46,190 nt of DNA from the NCBI GenBank assembly GCA_036732755.1, contig DAINBU010000025.1, positions 1-46,190 on the forward strand, written 5' to 3'. Under the pieces are notes generated by a model. The model was given only the letters and a program-made list of their open reading frames with translations. It was not told where the DNA came from and searched no databases. This document shows, piece after piece, positions 8,551-16,217 of this stretch (positions within the stretch are counted from its first letter, which is position 1; the number at the start of each line of letters is the position of its first letter). The position numbers and the translations under genes were made by a program. Origin of the DNA: DASRRB01 sp036732755 (GTDB taxonomy: Bacteria; Planctomycetota; B15-G4; SIAN01).

Positions 8551-8578
8551 GCGCGTCGATCCATGATCGAGGCCGCGC

Positions 8579-9832
8579 TCACGCCCGGCCTCGGAGGGTG
8601 ATCACCGGGTCGAGCCGGCCCGCGCGCAGCGCCGGCAGCGTCGCCGCGATGAGCGTCGAGGCGAACGAGTAGGCGGCGGCAATCGCGTAGAGGCGCGGCG
8701 TGTTCTCCATCACGAGGTGCTCGCTCTCGATCAGCCCCTTCTGCGGGATCGGCAGCGAGGCGAGGAACTCGGTCAGCCCGTAGCCCAGGAGCGAGCCGAG
8801 CACGACGCCGAGCGCCGCGATGGCGAGCCCCTCGAGCAGGAAGACGCCGGTCACGTCGGCCGCCGTGTAGCCCATGCTCTTCAGCATCGCGATCTCGGGC
8901 AGCTTCTCGAGCACGAGCATGATGAGCACGTTCAGGATCCCGAACGCGGCGACGATCGTGATGCCGCCCGTCACGATGTAGGTGATGACGCTCTGCAACG
9001 TGAAGATCGAGAGGAAGTTGGCGTTGGCCTCCTGCCAGCTCTCCGTGCGGTAGCCCGTCATCGCCTCGACGTCGGCGGCGACCTCACGCGCCTCCCGATG
9101 GTCGTGCAGCCGCAGCACGACGCGGTTCACGTCGCGGCCGAGCTCGAGGAGCTGCTGCGCGAGCGTCACCAGCGTGTAGGCGCGCACCGCGTCGATCGGC
9201 ACGATCCCGGTGTGGAAGATGCCGACCACGCGCAGCGCGCGCGACCCGCCGGAGCTCAGCGAGGTCCCGATCGTGTCGCCGCGCTTCACGCCGAGCCGCT
9301 CCGCGACCCCGCTCCCGAGGACGATCGCGCCGCTCGCCGAATGGAGGTCGAGCAGGCGCCCCTCCGTCATGAACTCGTCGGTCGAGACGACGCGCTCCTG
9401 CTGCTCCGGATCGATGCCGACGAGCTGCGCGCCGACCTCGCGGCTGCCGAAGTTCAGGATCGACGTCCCCACCACGTTGGGGGCGGCGGCGGCGACGCGC
9501 TCGGTGGCGCGCAGCGCCTCGATGAGCTCGAGCGGCTTCTTGATCCGGTTCAGCCGGTCGCGCGGGTGCGACGACGCGACCGCCGCCACGCCGCCGACCG
9601 CGCGCGAGAGCCACGTCGCGAACTCGTCGGGCGCGGCGCGGAACTCGTCGAGGACGATGACGTGGGGGCTCGACTCGATCGTCTCGCGCACGAACTTCGT
9701 CTCGAAGCCCGCCATGAGCGCCGACATGGCGATCATGAAGCAGCTGCCGATCGCGACGCCCATGATCGAGATCGCGGTCTGGAACCAGTTGTGGACCAGG
9801 TGGCGCCGTGCGACCAGCAGGAGCGGCGTCAC
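8579..9832 (-). CDS. ABC transporter permease, FtsX/LolC/MacB type
   Basis: 417 aa from a GTG at 9832. Topology is that of FtsX-family permeases: one N-terminal membrane helix (about 10-40, around TAISIMGVAIG), a large extracytoplasmic domain, then three helices in the C-terminal 150 residues. The cytoplasmic loop EIAMLKSMGYTAADV contacts the ATPase. I chose the GTG start because it puts the usual short cytoplasmic N-terminus (LLLVARRHL) before helix 1; the upstream open frame is an arginine/proline-rich shadow. The RBS is weak. It pairs with the ATPase at 7786 and the adaptor at 9912. Confidence 0.88.
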   Translation of the reverse strand: MTPLLLVARRHLVHNWFQTAISIMGVAIGSCFMIAMSALMAGFETKFVRETIESSPHVIVLDEFRAAPDEFATWLSRAVGGVAAVASSHPRDRLNRIKKPLELIEALRATERVAAAAPNVVGTSILNFGSREVGAQLVGIDPEQQERVVSTDEFMTEGRLLDLHSASGAIVLGSGVAERLGVKRGDTIGTSLSSGGSRALRVVGIFHTGIVPIDAVRAYTLVTLAQQLLELGRDVNRVVLRLHDHREAREVAADVEAMTGYRTESWQEANANFLSIFTLQSVITYIVTGGITIVAAFGILNVLIMLVLEKLPEIAMLKSMGYTAADVTGVFLLEGLAIAALGVVLGSLLGYGLTEFLASLPIPQKGLIESEHLVMENTPRLYAIAAAYSFASTLIAATLPALRAGRLDPVITLRGRA

Positions 9833-9911
9833 GGGCCGATGTCCCGGGCGCACATGCCCCCATGCCGGTCCCCGTACCGGCCCCCATATATGAGGAAGGA
9901 GCGGGCCGCGG
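9833..9911. other. Short spacer with a small hairpin
   Basis: 79 nt between adaptor and permease genes. It contains GCCGGT-CCCCGT-ACCGGC (a 6 bp stem) and loosely repeated GGGGCC/CATG blocks. It may be an RNA hairpin setting the relative expression of the two genes. There is no T tract, so it is not a classical terminator. Confidence 0.35.
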
Positions 9912-11210
9912 TCACCGCCCGCCCCCCGGGGCGTCGGGCGCGCCCGCGCCCGGCCCGTACGGCGGCGCCTCGGCCGTGACGCGCGGCGTCGCGCGCCGCC
10001 CGTCGTGCAGCTCCCCGAGCTGCTCGATCGCGACGAGCTCGCCCGCCACGACGCCGCCGAGCACCTCACAGCGGTCGAAGTTGCGGATGCCGACGGCGAC
10101 GTCGCGCTCGTGGGCGCGGCCGCCCTCCAGCACGTAGACGGTGCCGCGCGCCGTGAGCGCCGCGCGCGGGATCACCAGCGCGTCGGCCTTCTCCTCGACG
10201 ACGATGCCGAGCTCGACGCTGGTGCCCGCGACGATCTCGTGCGCGCCGGCGCGCAGCCGGCCGCGCAGGCCGAGCGGGCCGTCGGGGACGAACTCGGCGC
10301 CGAGGAAGCGGACGCGCACGCGGAAGCTGCGCGTCGCACGATTGCCGTCGGGGAAGAGCTCGGTCACCTCGCCCGTCAGCCGCTCTCTCGTGCGCGTACC
10401 GGCCGCGTCGTCGCCGGCGAGCCGCACGAAGACGCGCTGTCCAGCACGTACCCGCGCCACATCGTCCTCGTCGACGTCGCCCTCGATCCGCAGCTCGCGC
10501 AGGTCGCCGAACTTGAGCAGGTCGCGCTCGGGATGGACCGACTCGCCCTCCTCGGCGAAGCGCAGCAGCACGACGCCGTCGAACGGGGCGAGGATGCGGT
10601 CGTCGGCGGTGTTGGCGCGGAGCACCTCGAGCTCGGCCGCGAACTGCCGCTGCTCGGAGCCGAGCCTCCCGAGCGTCTCGGCCAGCACCTGCTCGAGGCT
10701 GCGGCGCCGCTCGGCGGCCATCCGGCGGTTGGTCTCGAGCTGGTCGAAGGCGCGCCGGTCGATGAGCTGCTGCTCGAGCAGCGGCTTCATCCGGACGACC
10801 TCCTCGGCCGCCCACTCCTCGGCGACGGTCGCCTCCTGGATGCGCGCCTGCGCGCCGCGGCGCAGCGCGCTTTCGTCGGAGAGATCGGCCGAAATCCGGT
10901 CGAGCTCGGCGCGCACGCGCTCCTCGCGCTGCTCTCGGGCGGTGTCGCGCAGCTCGACCAGCGGCTCGCCCGCGCGCACCTCGTCCCCCTCGCGCTTGAA
11001 GAGGCGCGCGACGACCGCGGGCCGCGCCGGCCGGAGGTTGCGCCGCTCGCACGCCTCGATCCAGCCGGTCGCGAAGACCGTCGCGAGCGCCGGCCCGCGC
11101 GCGACCGCCGCCGCGCGCACCTCGAGCGGCGTCAGCAGCCGCCGCACGAACGCGCCCGCGCCCGCGACGACGAGGGCGACCACGAGCAGCAGCAGCAGGC
11201 GACGTTTCAA
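9912..11210 (-). CDS. Periplasmic adaptor (HlyD/MacA/RND membrane-fusion family)
   Basis: 432 aa from a proposed TTG at 11210 giving KRRLLLLLVVALVVAGAGAF, an N-terminal membrane anchor. Next come a lipoyl/barrel-sandwich half, a coiled-coil hairpin (roughly residues 90-240, rich in Glu, Arg and Ala), the second lipoyl half with ILAPFDGVVLLRF, and beta-barrel and membrane-proximal domains. This is the normal order for MacA-like adaptors. No ATG lies near the start of homology and no strong Shine-Dalgarno is seen, so the exact start is uncertain. It is the first gene of a four-gene export operon (adaptor, permease, ATPase, phosphatase). No outer-membrane factor is encoded here. Confidence 0.87.
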   Translation of the reverse strand: MKRRLLLLLVVALVVAGAGAFVRRLLTPLEVRAAAVARGPALATVFATGWIEACERRNLRPARPAVVARLFKREGDEVRAGEPLVELRDTAREQREERVRAELDRISADLSDESALRRGAQARIQEATVAEEWAAEEVVRMKPLLEQQLIDRRAFDQLETNRRMAAERRRSLEQVLAETLGRLGSEQRQFAAELEVLRANTADDRILAPFDGVVLLRFAEEGESVHPERDLLKFGDLRELRIEGDVDEDDVARVRAGQRVFVRLAGDDAAGTRTRERLTGEVTELFPDGNRATRSFRVRVRFLGAEFVPDGPLGLRGRLRAGAHEIVAGTSVELGIVVEEKADALVIPRAALTARGTVYVLEGGRAHERDVAVGIRNFDRCEVLGGVVAGELVAIEQLGELHDGRRATPRVTAEAPPYGPGAGAPDAPGGGR

Positions 11211-11316
11211 GCGGGGACGCCGAAGTGGGGCGACCGCGAGTCGCGCTCGTCGCGCTGCGGCCGAGGGCGCGCCACGATAGCTACGATGGCGCCGATCCGA
11301 CCGGAGAGCCGCGCCG

Positions 11317-11757
11317 ATGCGCCAGTCTCGCGTGACGTCCCGCCTCCTCGTGCCGCTCGCCGCGCTCGCCTTCGCCTGCTCGAGCTCGCGACCCGAGAGC
11401 GTCGCCCGCATCGAGCTCGACCTGCCCGCGCAGGCGGTCAACCTCACGGGCGGGCCGATCGCCAAGGGGCTCGTGCACGAGGACGCGGACGTCTCGATCA
11501 ACGTGCTGCGGATCGGCGAACCGATCGCGCTCCATCGCCACCTGCAGAGCGAGGAGGTCGTCTACCTGCTCTCGGGAGAGGGGACGCTGCAGCTCGCGCT
11601 CGACACGCGGACGCTGCGCGCCGGCGACCTCGTCGTCGTGCCGCGCAACACGCCGCACGCCTTCACGCCGAGCGGGAGCGGGCCGGCCGTCGTGCTGCAG
11701 TTCTTCACGCCCCGCTTCGTCGACGGCGACCGCGTCCTCGAGGCGCCGGCGAAGTAG
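11317..11757 (+). CDS. Cupin-domain lipoprotein
   Basis: 146 aa. A lipoprotein signal peptide ends in LAFAC (lipobox cysteine at about residue 21). Residues 45-135 are a single cupin barrel: the metal-binding motif HRHLQSEEVVYLLSG (two His, one Glu) and the second motif with PRNTPHAF. GGAGA lies about 10 nt before the ATG. Such small cupins bind a metal or a small ligand; no specific reaction can be named. It is divergent from the adaptor gene (106 nt between starts), so both promoters lie in 11211-11316. Its 3' end runs towards repeat unit U2. Confidence 0.85.
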   Translation: MRQSRVTSRLLVPLAALAFACSSSRPESVARIELDLPAQAVNLTGGPIAKGLVHEDADVSINVLRIGEPIALHRHLQSEEVVYLLSGEGTLQLALDTRTLRAGDLVVVPRNTPHAFTPSGSGPAVVLQFFTPRFVDGDRVLEAPAK

Positions 11758-11828
11758 CGCGCGCGACGGCGAGGAGCCGGCCGGAGGATCGGAACGTCGG
11801 CGCGAGTTCGTGCGAGCGGGGGCAGCGA

Positions 11829-11939
11829 GGAGCGGACGTCGAGGGCGGGGGTGAAGAGGCCGCGGGGAGAAGGGTGCGTGGTTGAACGCGCGACGGGCGG
11901 GAGCGGGTCGAGAGGGCGGAGGGGAAAAAGGCTCGATGG
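11829..11939 (-). repeat. Repeat unit U2 (subtype I)
   Basis: Reads GGAGCGGACGTCGAGG at its left end and ends with GGAGGGGAAAAAGGCTCGATGG. It is the reverse complement of U1 and U5 with scattered differences. It starts 72 nt after the cupin stop codon. Confidence 0.85.
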
Positions 11940-12054
11940 ACGGGACACGCTCGCCCCAACCAAAAGTTGAACGGGGGGCTCGCTCGACGTTCGGCGGTCT
12001 CGGATCCGACTCGCAGGAGCTCCGTTGTTGATGGCCGAACGCAAGCGGTCCCGT

Positions 12055-12170
12055 CCCTCGACCTTTTTCCCCTCCGCCCTTGGACCACCGTTCCTGACCG
12101 TCGCGCGACGACACGAAGCCCTTCCTCCCCGCGGCCTCTTCGCACGGTCCTCGAACGACGTCCGACGTTC
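12055..12170 (+). repeat. Repeat unit U3 (subtype II)
   Basis: Shares CTCGACCTTTTTCCCCTCCG, the CGTCGCGCG centre, TCCCCGCGGCCTCTTC and CGACGTCCG with subtype I but differs between these landmarks. Its closest relative is U4 in the opposite orientation. Confidence 0.8.
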
Positions 12171-12197
12171 TTGCTGTGCTGCGGACGTGGCACCGTG

Positions 12198-12534
12198 CAC
12201 GCTCCGTCGGTCGTAGTTCTCCGTCGAAAGCGTCCCTGAACCGAGCAAGTGCCACGTCGCCACGCCCCCGGCCGGGTCCGGACTTCCACGAGCTCGGAAC
12301 GCCTTCGCAGTCCGACGACGAACGCCGAGTCGGTTCGTCGATCTGCACGAACGCAAACGCGCTCCGATGCCGCCGACGACCTTCGGCGACGAATCGAGGC
12401 TCTCACGGCGGTTCCATCCGTCAGGTCGCGTCGCAGCGAGATGACCGACGGCCTCCCACTATGGAAAGTGGAGCCCGAACGGATCCCGCTCGACCGCGAT
12501 TCAACTCTGCGTGGCGATCCGCTCCGATCCTGCC
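12198..12534. other. Unique centre of the inverted repeat
   Basis: About 335 nt between the two arms with no match between its halves. Small local hairpins are visible: a perfect 8 bp stem at 12316-12323/12333-12340, a 6 bp stem CGCCGA/TCGGCG near 12371-12391, and a CTCC-ACT/AGT-GGAG stem near 12453-12473. No convincing coding sequence is present. Confidence 0.5.
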
Positions 12535-12562
12535 GGCACGGTTCCACGTCCGCGGCGCAGCA

Positions 12563-12677
12563 ACGACGTCGGACGTCGTTCGAGGACGTGGCGAATCGGT
12601 CGCGGGGAGCAGGTTTCCCGTCGTCGCGCGACGGTCTCGAGCGGTGGTCCAAGGGCGGAGGGGAAAAAGGTCGAGGG
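12563..12677 (-). repeat. Repeat unit U4 (subtype II)
   Basis: Reverse complement of U3, with nearly unbroken identity from the T5 tract through CCCTTGGACCACCG and again at CCTCGAACGACGTCCGACG. Confidence 0.8.
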
Positions 12678-12789
12678 ACGGGACGCCGCGTGAGGCGGTC
12701 GACCACGGAACTGCTGCGAGTCGTGCCCGAATGCGCCGAGCGCAGCGAGCCCCCCGTTCAACTTTTGGTTTGGGGCGAGCGTGTCCCGT

Positions 12790-12900
12790 CCATCGAGCCT
12801 TTTTCCCCTCCGACCCTCCACCCGCCCTCGCCCGTCGCGCGTTCGAGCACGCCGCCTTGCTCCCCGCGGCCACTTCACCCCCGTCCTCGACGTCCGCTCC
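12790..12900 (+). repeat. Repeat unit U5 (subtype I)
   Basis: Same orientation as U1 and inverted relative to U2. It ends in CGACGTCCGCTCC, 83 nt before the stop codon side of the polyphosphate glucokinase gene. A partial second copy of CGACGTCCGCTCC follows at about 12915-12927. Confidence 0.85.
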
Positions 12901-12983
12901 GTTCCTGCTCCCCCGACGTCCGCTCCTCGTCGTCTTTCCACGCGCACGGTCTCGGTTCGTCGTTCGAATCCCCGGACCGGTTC

Positions 12984-13724
12984 CTACTCGTGGCGCGGCT
13001 GCGCGGTCGGCGCGTTCCAGAGCGCGTTGCCGCCCAGGATCCCCGCCAGGTTGGGGATGGTGCGGACGTTCGGCGGCAGCTTGAAGTTGATGAGGCGAGC
13101 GTTGCCGCCGCCGAGGTAGAGGCGGCGCGGCCAGAAGACCTTCTGGATCTGCGCGATGGCGAGCTTGAGCCGCCTGCGCCAGCGCTGCTTGCCGACGCGC
13201 TCGAGCGCCTTCTGGCCGAGCTGCTCCTCGTAGGTCTCGCCCTTGCGGAAGGCGTGGTGGCCGAGCTCGAGGTTGGGGACGAGCATGCCGTCGAGGAAGA
13301 GGCCCGAGCCGATGCCGGTCCCGAGCGTGATCGTGAGCTCGACCCCCTTCCCCTCGATCGCGCCGTAGCCCTGCATGTCGGCGTCGTTGCAGACGTGGAC
13401 CGGCTTGCCGAGCGCGCGCAGCAGCGTCGCGCGCAGGTCGTAGCCCTTCCAATTGCCGTCGAAGTTGACCGCCGTCATGACGTGGCCGTCGATGATCACG
13501 CCGGGGAAGCCGACCGAGACGCGGTCGAACGCGCCGATCTCCTTCGCGATCTCCACGATCGTCGCCGTCACCGGGCGTGTGGTCGCGGGGCGCGGAGTCG
13601 GCCGCTTGAGTCGCTCGGTGGTCGGCTTGCCCGTCGCGTCGAGCAGCATCGCCTTGATGTTGCTGCCGCCGACGTCGACCGCGAAGGTGATCTTTCCCGT
13701 GCCATGGCCCGTCCGCGTCGTCAT
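12984..13724 (-). CDS. ppgK: Polyphosphate glucokinase (ROK family)
   Basis: 246 aa. The ROK phosphate-1 motif VDVGGSNIKAMLLD is at residues 16-29, the catalytic Asp lies in CNDADMQGYG, and LTITLGTGIGSGLF is the phosphate-2 loop. ELGHHAF replaces the zinc-binding CXCG region of typical ROK kinases, as in PPGK, and the length of about 250 aa also fits. The enzyme phosphorylates glucose using polyphosphate and often ATP. GGAAGGAG stands about 9 nt upstream of the ATG. It follows the membrane-anchored protein gene by 36 nt and is the last gene of that operon, ending near repeat unit U5. Confidence 0.9.
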   Translation of the reverse strand: MTTRTGHGTGKITFAVDVGGSNIKAMLLDATGKPTTERLKRPTPRPATTRPVTATIVEIAKEIGAFDRVSVGFPGVIIDGHVMTAVNFDGNWKGYDLRATLLRALGKPVHVCNDADMQGYGAIEGKGVELTITLGTGIGSGLFLDGMLVPNLELGHHAFRKGETYEEQLGQKALERVGKQRWRRRLKLAIAQIQKVFWPRRLYLGGGNARLINFKLPPNVRTIPNLAGILGGNALWNAPTAQPRHE

Positions 13725-13760
13725 CGCTCGTCGCTCCTTCCGAATTGAAGACGCGGCATC

Positions 13761-15323
13761 CTAGTCGCGCTCGAGCTCGAACGTGCCGAGGTCGAGGTCG
13801 GCCTCGCCCGCCTCGACCACGAGCGCGGCGCGCAGCGGCTCGCCCGCCGCGAGCGCCGGCGCGGCGAGGTCGAGCGCGCGCCCGACCGGCAGCCGCCGGA
13901 AGCGGCCGCGGCCGCTCTTGTCGGCGGCCGCCGCCTCGAGCAGGACGCCGCTCTCCCGGTCGCGCGCCTCGAACGGCAGCCCGGCCACCGGCGGATCGCC
14001 CGACGAGACGAACGTGAACGTCGCCCCCCGCCCGCGCGCGAGCTCGACGTCGAGCCGCAGCGCATCGCCGCCCGCGAGATCGAGCGGCGCGACGCGCGCC
14101 GCGGTCGCGTCGCCGTGCGTGACGAGAAAGAGCGGCGGCAGGTCGGGCGCCGAGAGCTCCGCCGTCCCTTTCGTGTCGGCGATCGCGGCGGCGAGCGTCG
14201 TCGCCACGCCCCCTTCGGAGCGGACCACCGCGACGCGGCCGCGCCCGACCGGCGCGCCGTCGAGCGTGAGCGAGACGGTGAGCGCGACGCGCCGCGGGAA
14301 GCGGACCTCGACGTCGGTCGCGGCACCCGCCGCCGCCGCCGCCGCGTCGAGCTCGAACGTGGCGCGGGTCGCGCCGAACTCCCGGTGCTGCACGGCGAAC
14401 GTGACGCTCCCCGCGAAGGCGACTGCTGCCTCGAAGCGGCCCTCGGCGTCGCTCGTGAGGGCGAGCGCCGGGACGCCGCGCCGCGCCGTCCACTGCGCGA
14501 GCCGCCAGAGCGCCCGCCCCGCCGGATCCGTCGGCTCCGCGCCGGCCGGCTTCCACTTCGGGAGGAGCGCGGCGCCGGCGACGGCGTTCCCCTGAGCGTC
14601 GCGCAAGACGCCGCGCAGGCGGCCGACCTTCGCCGCCGCGCGCAGCACGGTCGGCACCCCCTCGTCGATCCACGCCGGCGCGAAGTCGTCGGCGACCGCG
14701 ATCAGCGCGGAGGCATCGCGCGTGACGGCGCGCACGATGCGCGCCCGCCCGTCGGCCGCCGTCGTGCCGAGCTGCTTCGCCGACTCGTGGAGGATCCGCG
14801 CGCCCGGCAACGCGCGCCCCTCCTCGGTCGTGACGACGACGTCGAGCGGCTGCGCGCGCACCAGCGTGAGCTGGTAGGGGACGTCGAGACGGCGCACCTC
14901 GAACTCGACCACTCCCGGCGGGATGCACCACGCGTCGCCGAGCACCTCGGCGCGCAGCGGGAGCTCGGGGCGCGCGATCGGCAGCGCGACCGGCACGCTG
15001 AAGCGCGACCGCACCGGCGACTCGCGCGTCGTGACGTCGAAGGTCGGCGCGGCCCCTTCGCGCGTGCGCAACCGCAGCCGCAGCGGCGGCGCCGCCTCGC
15101 CCGCCCGCACCTCGGCCTGCACTTCGAAGGTGATCCATGTGCGCGCGCCCGTCGGCGGCGCGGCGGACGGCGTGGCGTCGTCCGAGGGCGCGACCGCGCC
15201 CGGATCGTCGGCGCGCGGCGGCGGCCGCAGGAAACTGCGCGCGAGCGAGCCGAGCAGCAGCAGCGCGATGACGGCCGCGCCGATCTTCTGCGCGCGCGGC
15301 GGGAATGGATCGGACGCTTTCAC
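13761..15323 (-). CDS. Membrane-anchored protein with carboxypeptidase-regulatory-like domains
   Basis: 520 aa from a GTG at 15323 that lies 4 nt after the stop of the glycosylase gene. An N-terminal helix (about residues 13-29, IGAAVIALLLLGSLA) anchors it, with the rest outside the cytoplasm. Several Ig-like/transthyretin-like blocks follow, recognisable by LPGARILHES, GTTAADGRARI, GVLRDAQGNAVAGA and TSDAEGRFEA, the usual pattern of carboxypeptidase-regulatory-like repeats. No catalytic motif is seen. Such proteins are common and poorly understood in planctomycetes. The upstream open frame (to 15542) is a shadow of the glycosylase gene. Confidence 0.75.
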   Translation of the reverse strand: MKASDPFPPRAQKIGAAVIALLLLGSLARSFLRPPPRADDPGAVAPSDDATPSAAPPTGARTWITFEVQAEVRAGEAAPPLRLRLRTREGAAPTFDVTTRESPVRSRFSVPVALPIARPELPLRAEVLGDAWCIPPGVVEFEVRRLDVPYQLTLVRAQPLDVVVTTEEGRALPGARILHESAKQLGTTAADGRARIVRAVTRDASALIAVADDFAPAWIDEGVPTVLRAAAKVGRLRGVLRDAQGNAVAGAALLPKWKPAGAEPTDPAGRALWRLAQWTARRGVPALALTSDAEGRFEAAVAFAGSVTFAVQHREFGATRATFELDAAAAAAGAATDVEVRFPRRVALTVSLTLDGAPVGRGRVAVVRSEGGVATTLAAAIADTKGTAELSAPDLPPLFLVTHGDATAARVAPLDLAGGDALRLDVELARGRGATFTFVSSGDPPVAGLPFEARDRESGVLLEAAAADKSGRGRFRRLPVGRALDLAAPALAAGEPLRAALVVEAGEADLDLGTFELERD

Positions 15324-15327
15324 CGCC

Positions 15328-16134
15328 TCACCGCCCCGCCGCCGCCGCGCGCGGGAGCAGGCCGCGCCGCGCGAGCTCGCGCGCGAGGCCGCGCGACCAC
15401 GTCTCCGGCACCGCGCGCGCGGGGTGCTCCCACTCGAGCGTCGCCGCCGCACCGAGCCGCTCTTCGAGCGTCGGCCCGAGCACCTTGGCGACGTCGCGCC
15501 CGAGCAGGACGGCGCCGCGCGGCGCGAGCAGCTCGAGCGCACGGCGCGCGACGACGACGCGCGCCGCGTCGAACCGCTCGCGCAGCGAGCCGGCGTCGCG
15601 CAGCGCCTTCCCGAGGTCGGCCGGCGTCCGGTTGGCGCCGCGCGCCGCCGTCCCCCTCCCTTCGACCTCGATCAGCAGCAGCGGACAGGGGTTGACGAAG
15701 ACGATGCGGCGCAGCGCCTCCTCGGCCGTGCCGTAGGCCCGCGCGAGGAAGCGGTAGACGCGGACCGACGACGACTCGAAGGTGCGCGTGAGGAAGGGGC
15801 GCAGCTCCGGCGGCGCGAGCCCGGGCAGCGCGAGCCGCTCGCCCGCCGCCGCGAGCGCGCGCGCGAGCCGCGGCAGGTCGGAGGCGAGGCGCTTCAGGTC
15901 GGTGAACGGCACGCCGGTCTGCGCCATGCCGTAGGGTCCGGGGTTGAGCCCGCAGAACATCAGCGGACGCGCGCCGAACGGGTAACAGCCGCGGAAGCGG
16001 GCGTGCCAACGCTCGCCGTAGCGGACCGGATTCACGACGAGCCAGCCGGTCGCCGCCACGACTTCACGCGCCAACGGCTCGAATAGCTCCGCCGATTCTT
16101 TCCAGAGCGTCTGCAGGGAATCGCGGGTGGTCAT
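15328..16134 (-). CDS. SMUG1-type uracil-DNA glycosylase (family 3)
   Basis: 268 aa from the ATG at 16134 (an in-frame ATG at 16170 is the alternative; neither has a clear Shine-Dalgarno). The first active-site motif GLNPGPYGMAQTGVPF is almost the same as the SMUG1 motif, including the conserved Asn. The second, HPSPR-like motif appears as EHPARAVPE near the C-terminus, keeping the His. The enzyme should remove uracil or oxidised pyrimidines from DNA. Its operon partners (anchored protein, polyphosphate glucokinase) show no functional link. Confidence 0.87.
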   Translation of the reverse strand: MTTRDSLQTLWKESAELFEPLAREVVAATGWLVVNPVRYGERWHARFRGCYPFGARPLMFCGLNPGPYGMAQTGVPFTDLKRLASDLPRLARALAAAGERLALPGLAPPELRPFLTRTFESSSVRVYRFLARAYGTAEEALRRIVFVNPCPLLLIEVEGRGTAARGANRTPADLGKALRDAGSLRERFDAARVVVARRALELLAPRGAVLLGRDVAKVLGPTLEERLGAAATLEWEHPARAVPETWSRGLARELARRGLLPRAAAAGR

Positions 16135-16217
16135 CGGAGCGAGGCTAATCTGCCGCGCCTCCGGATGCATCGCGCCTGCCGCGCCGGCGGCCCCCCCGAC
16201 TTCGAAGATCCTCCTCC

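Larger units (their letters stand above)
11829..12900. repeat. Nested inverted-repeat block with four U units
   Basis: The arms 11829-12200 and 12535-12900 are reverse complements of each other, by eye roughly 80-90% identical over long runs, around a centre of about 335 bp. Each arm is itself an inverted pair: unit U2 or U5 (subtype I) facing unit U3 or U4 (subtype II) across a spacer of about 115 bp. The spacers share a motif with CCCCAAC-CAAAA-GTTG near 11955-11969, mirrored near 12757-12775. No gene with plausible codon use is present; the open frames here are GC-driven. The block separates the convergent 3' ends of the cupin lipoprotein and polyphosphate glucokinase genes. Confidence 0.85.

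Noticed and set aside
11211..11501. N-terminal extension of the adaptor protein up to 11501
   Set aside because: The extra residues overlap the divergent cupin gene, have no family match and precede the obvious membrane anchor.
11760..12980. Long open reading frames through the repeat block
   Set aside because: They exist on both strands and several frames at once, are rich in Arg, Ser and Pro, and track the GC content. The inverted repeat itself produces matching pairs of them.
12950..12985. A TTCGAATCC sequence resembling a tRNA T-loop beside the repeat block
   Set aside because: The flanking bases do not form a T stem, and no D arm, anticodon arm or acceptor stem can be found around it on either strand.
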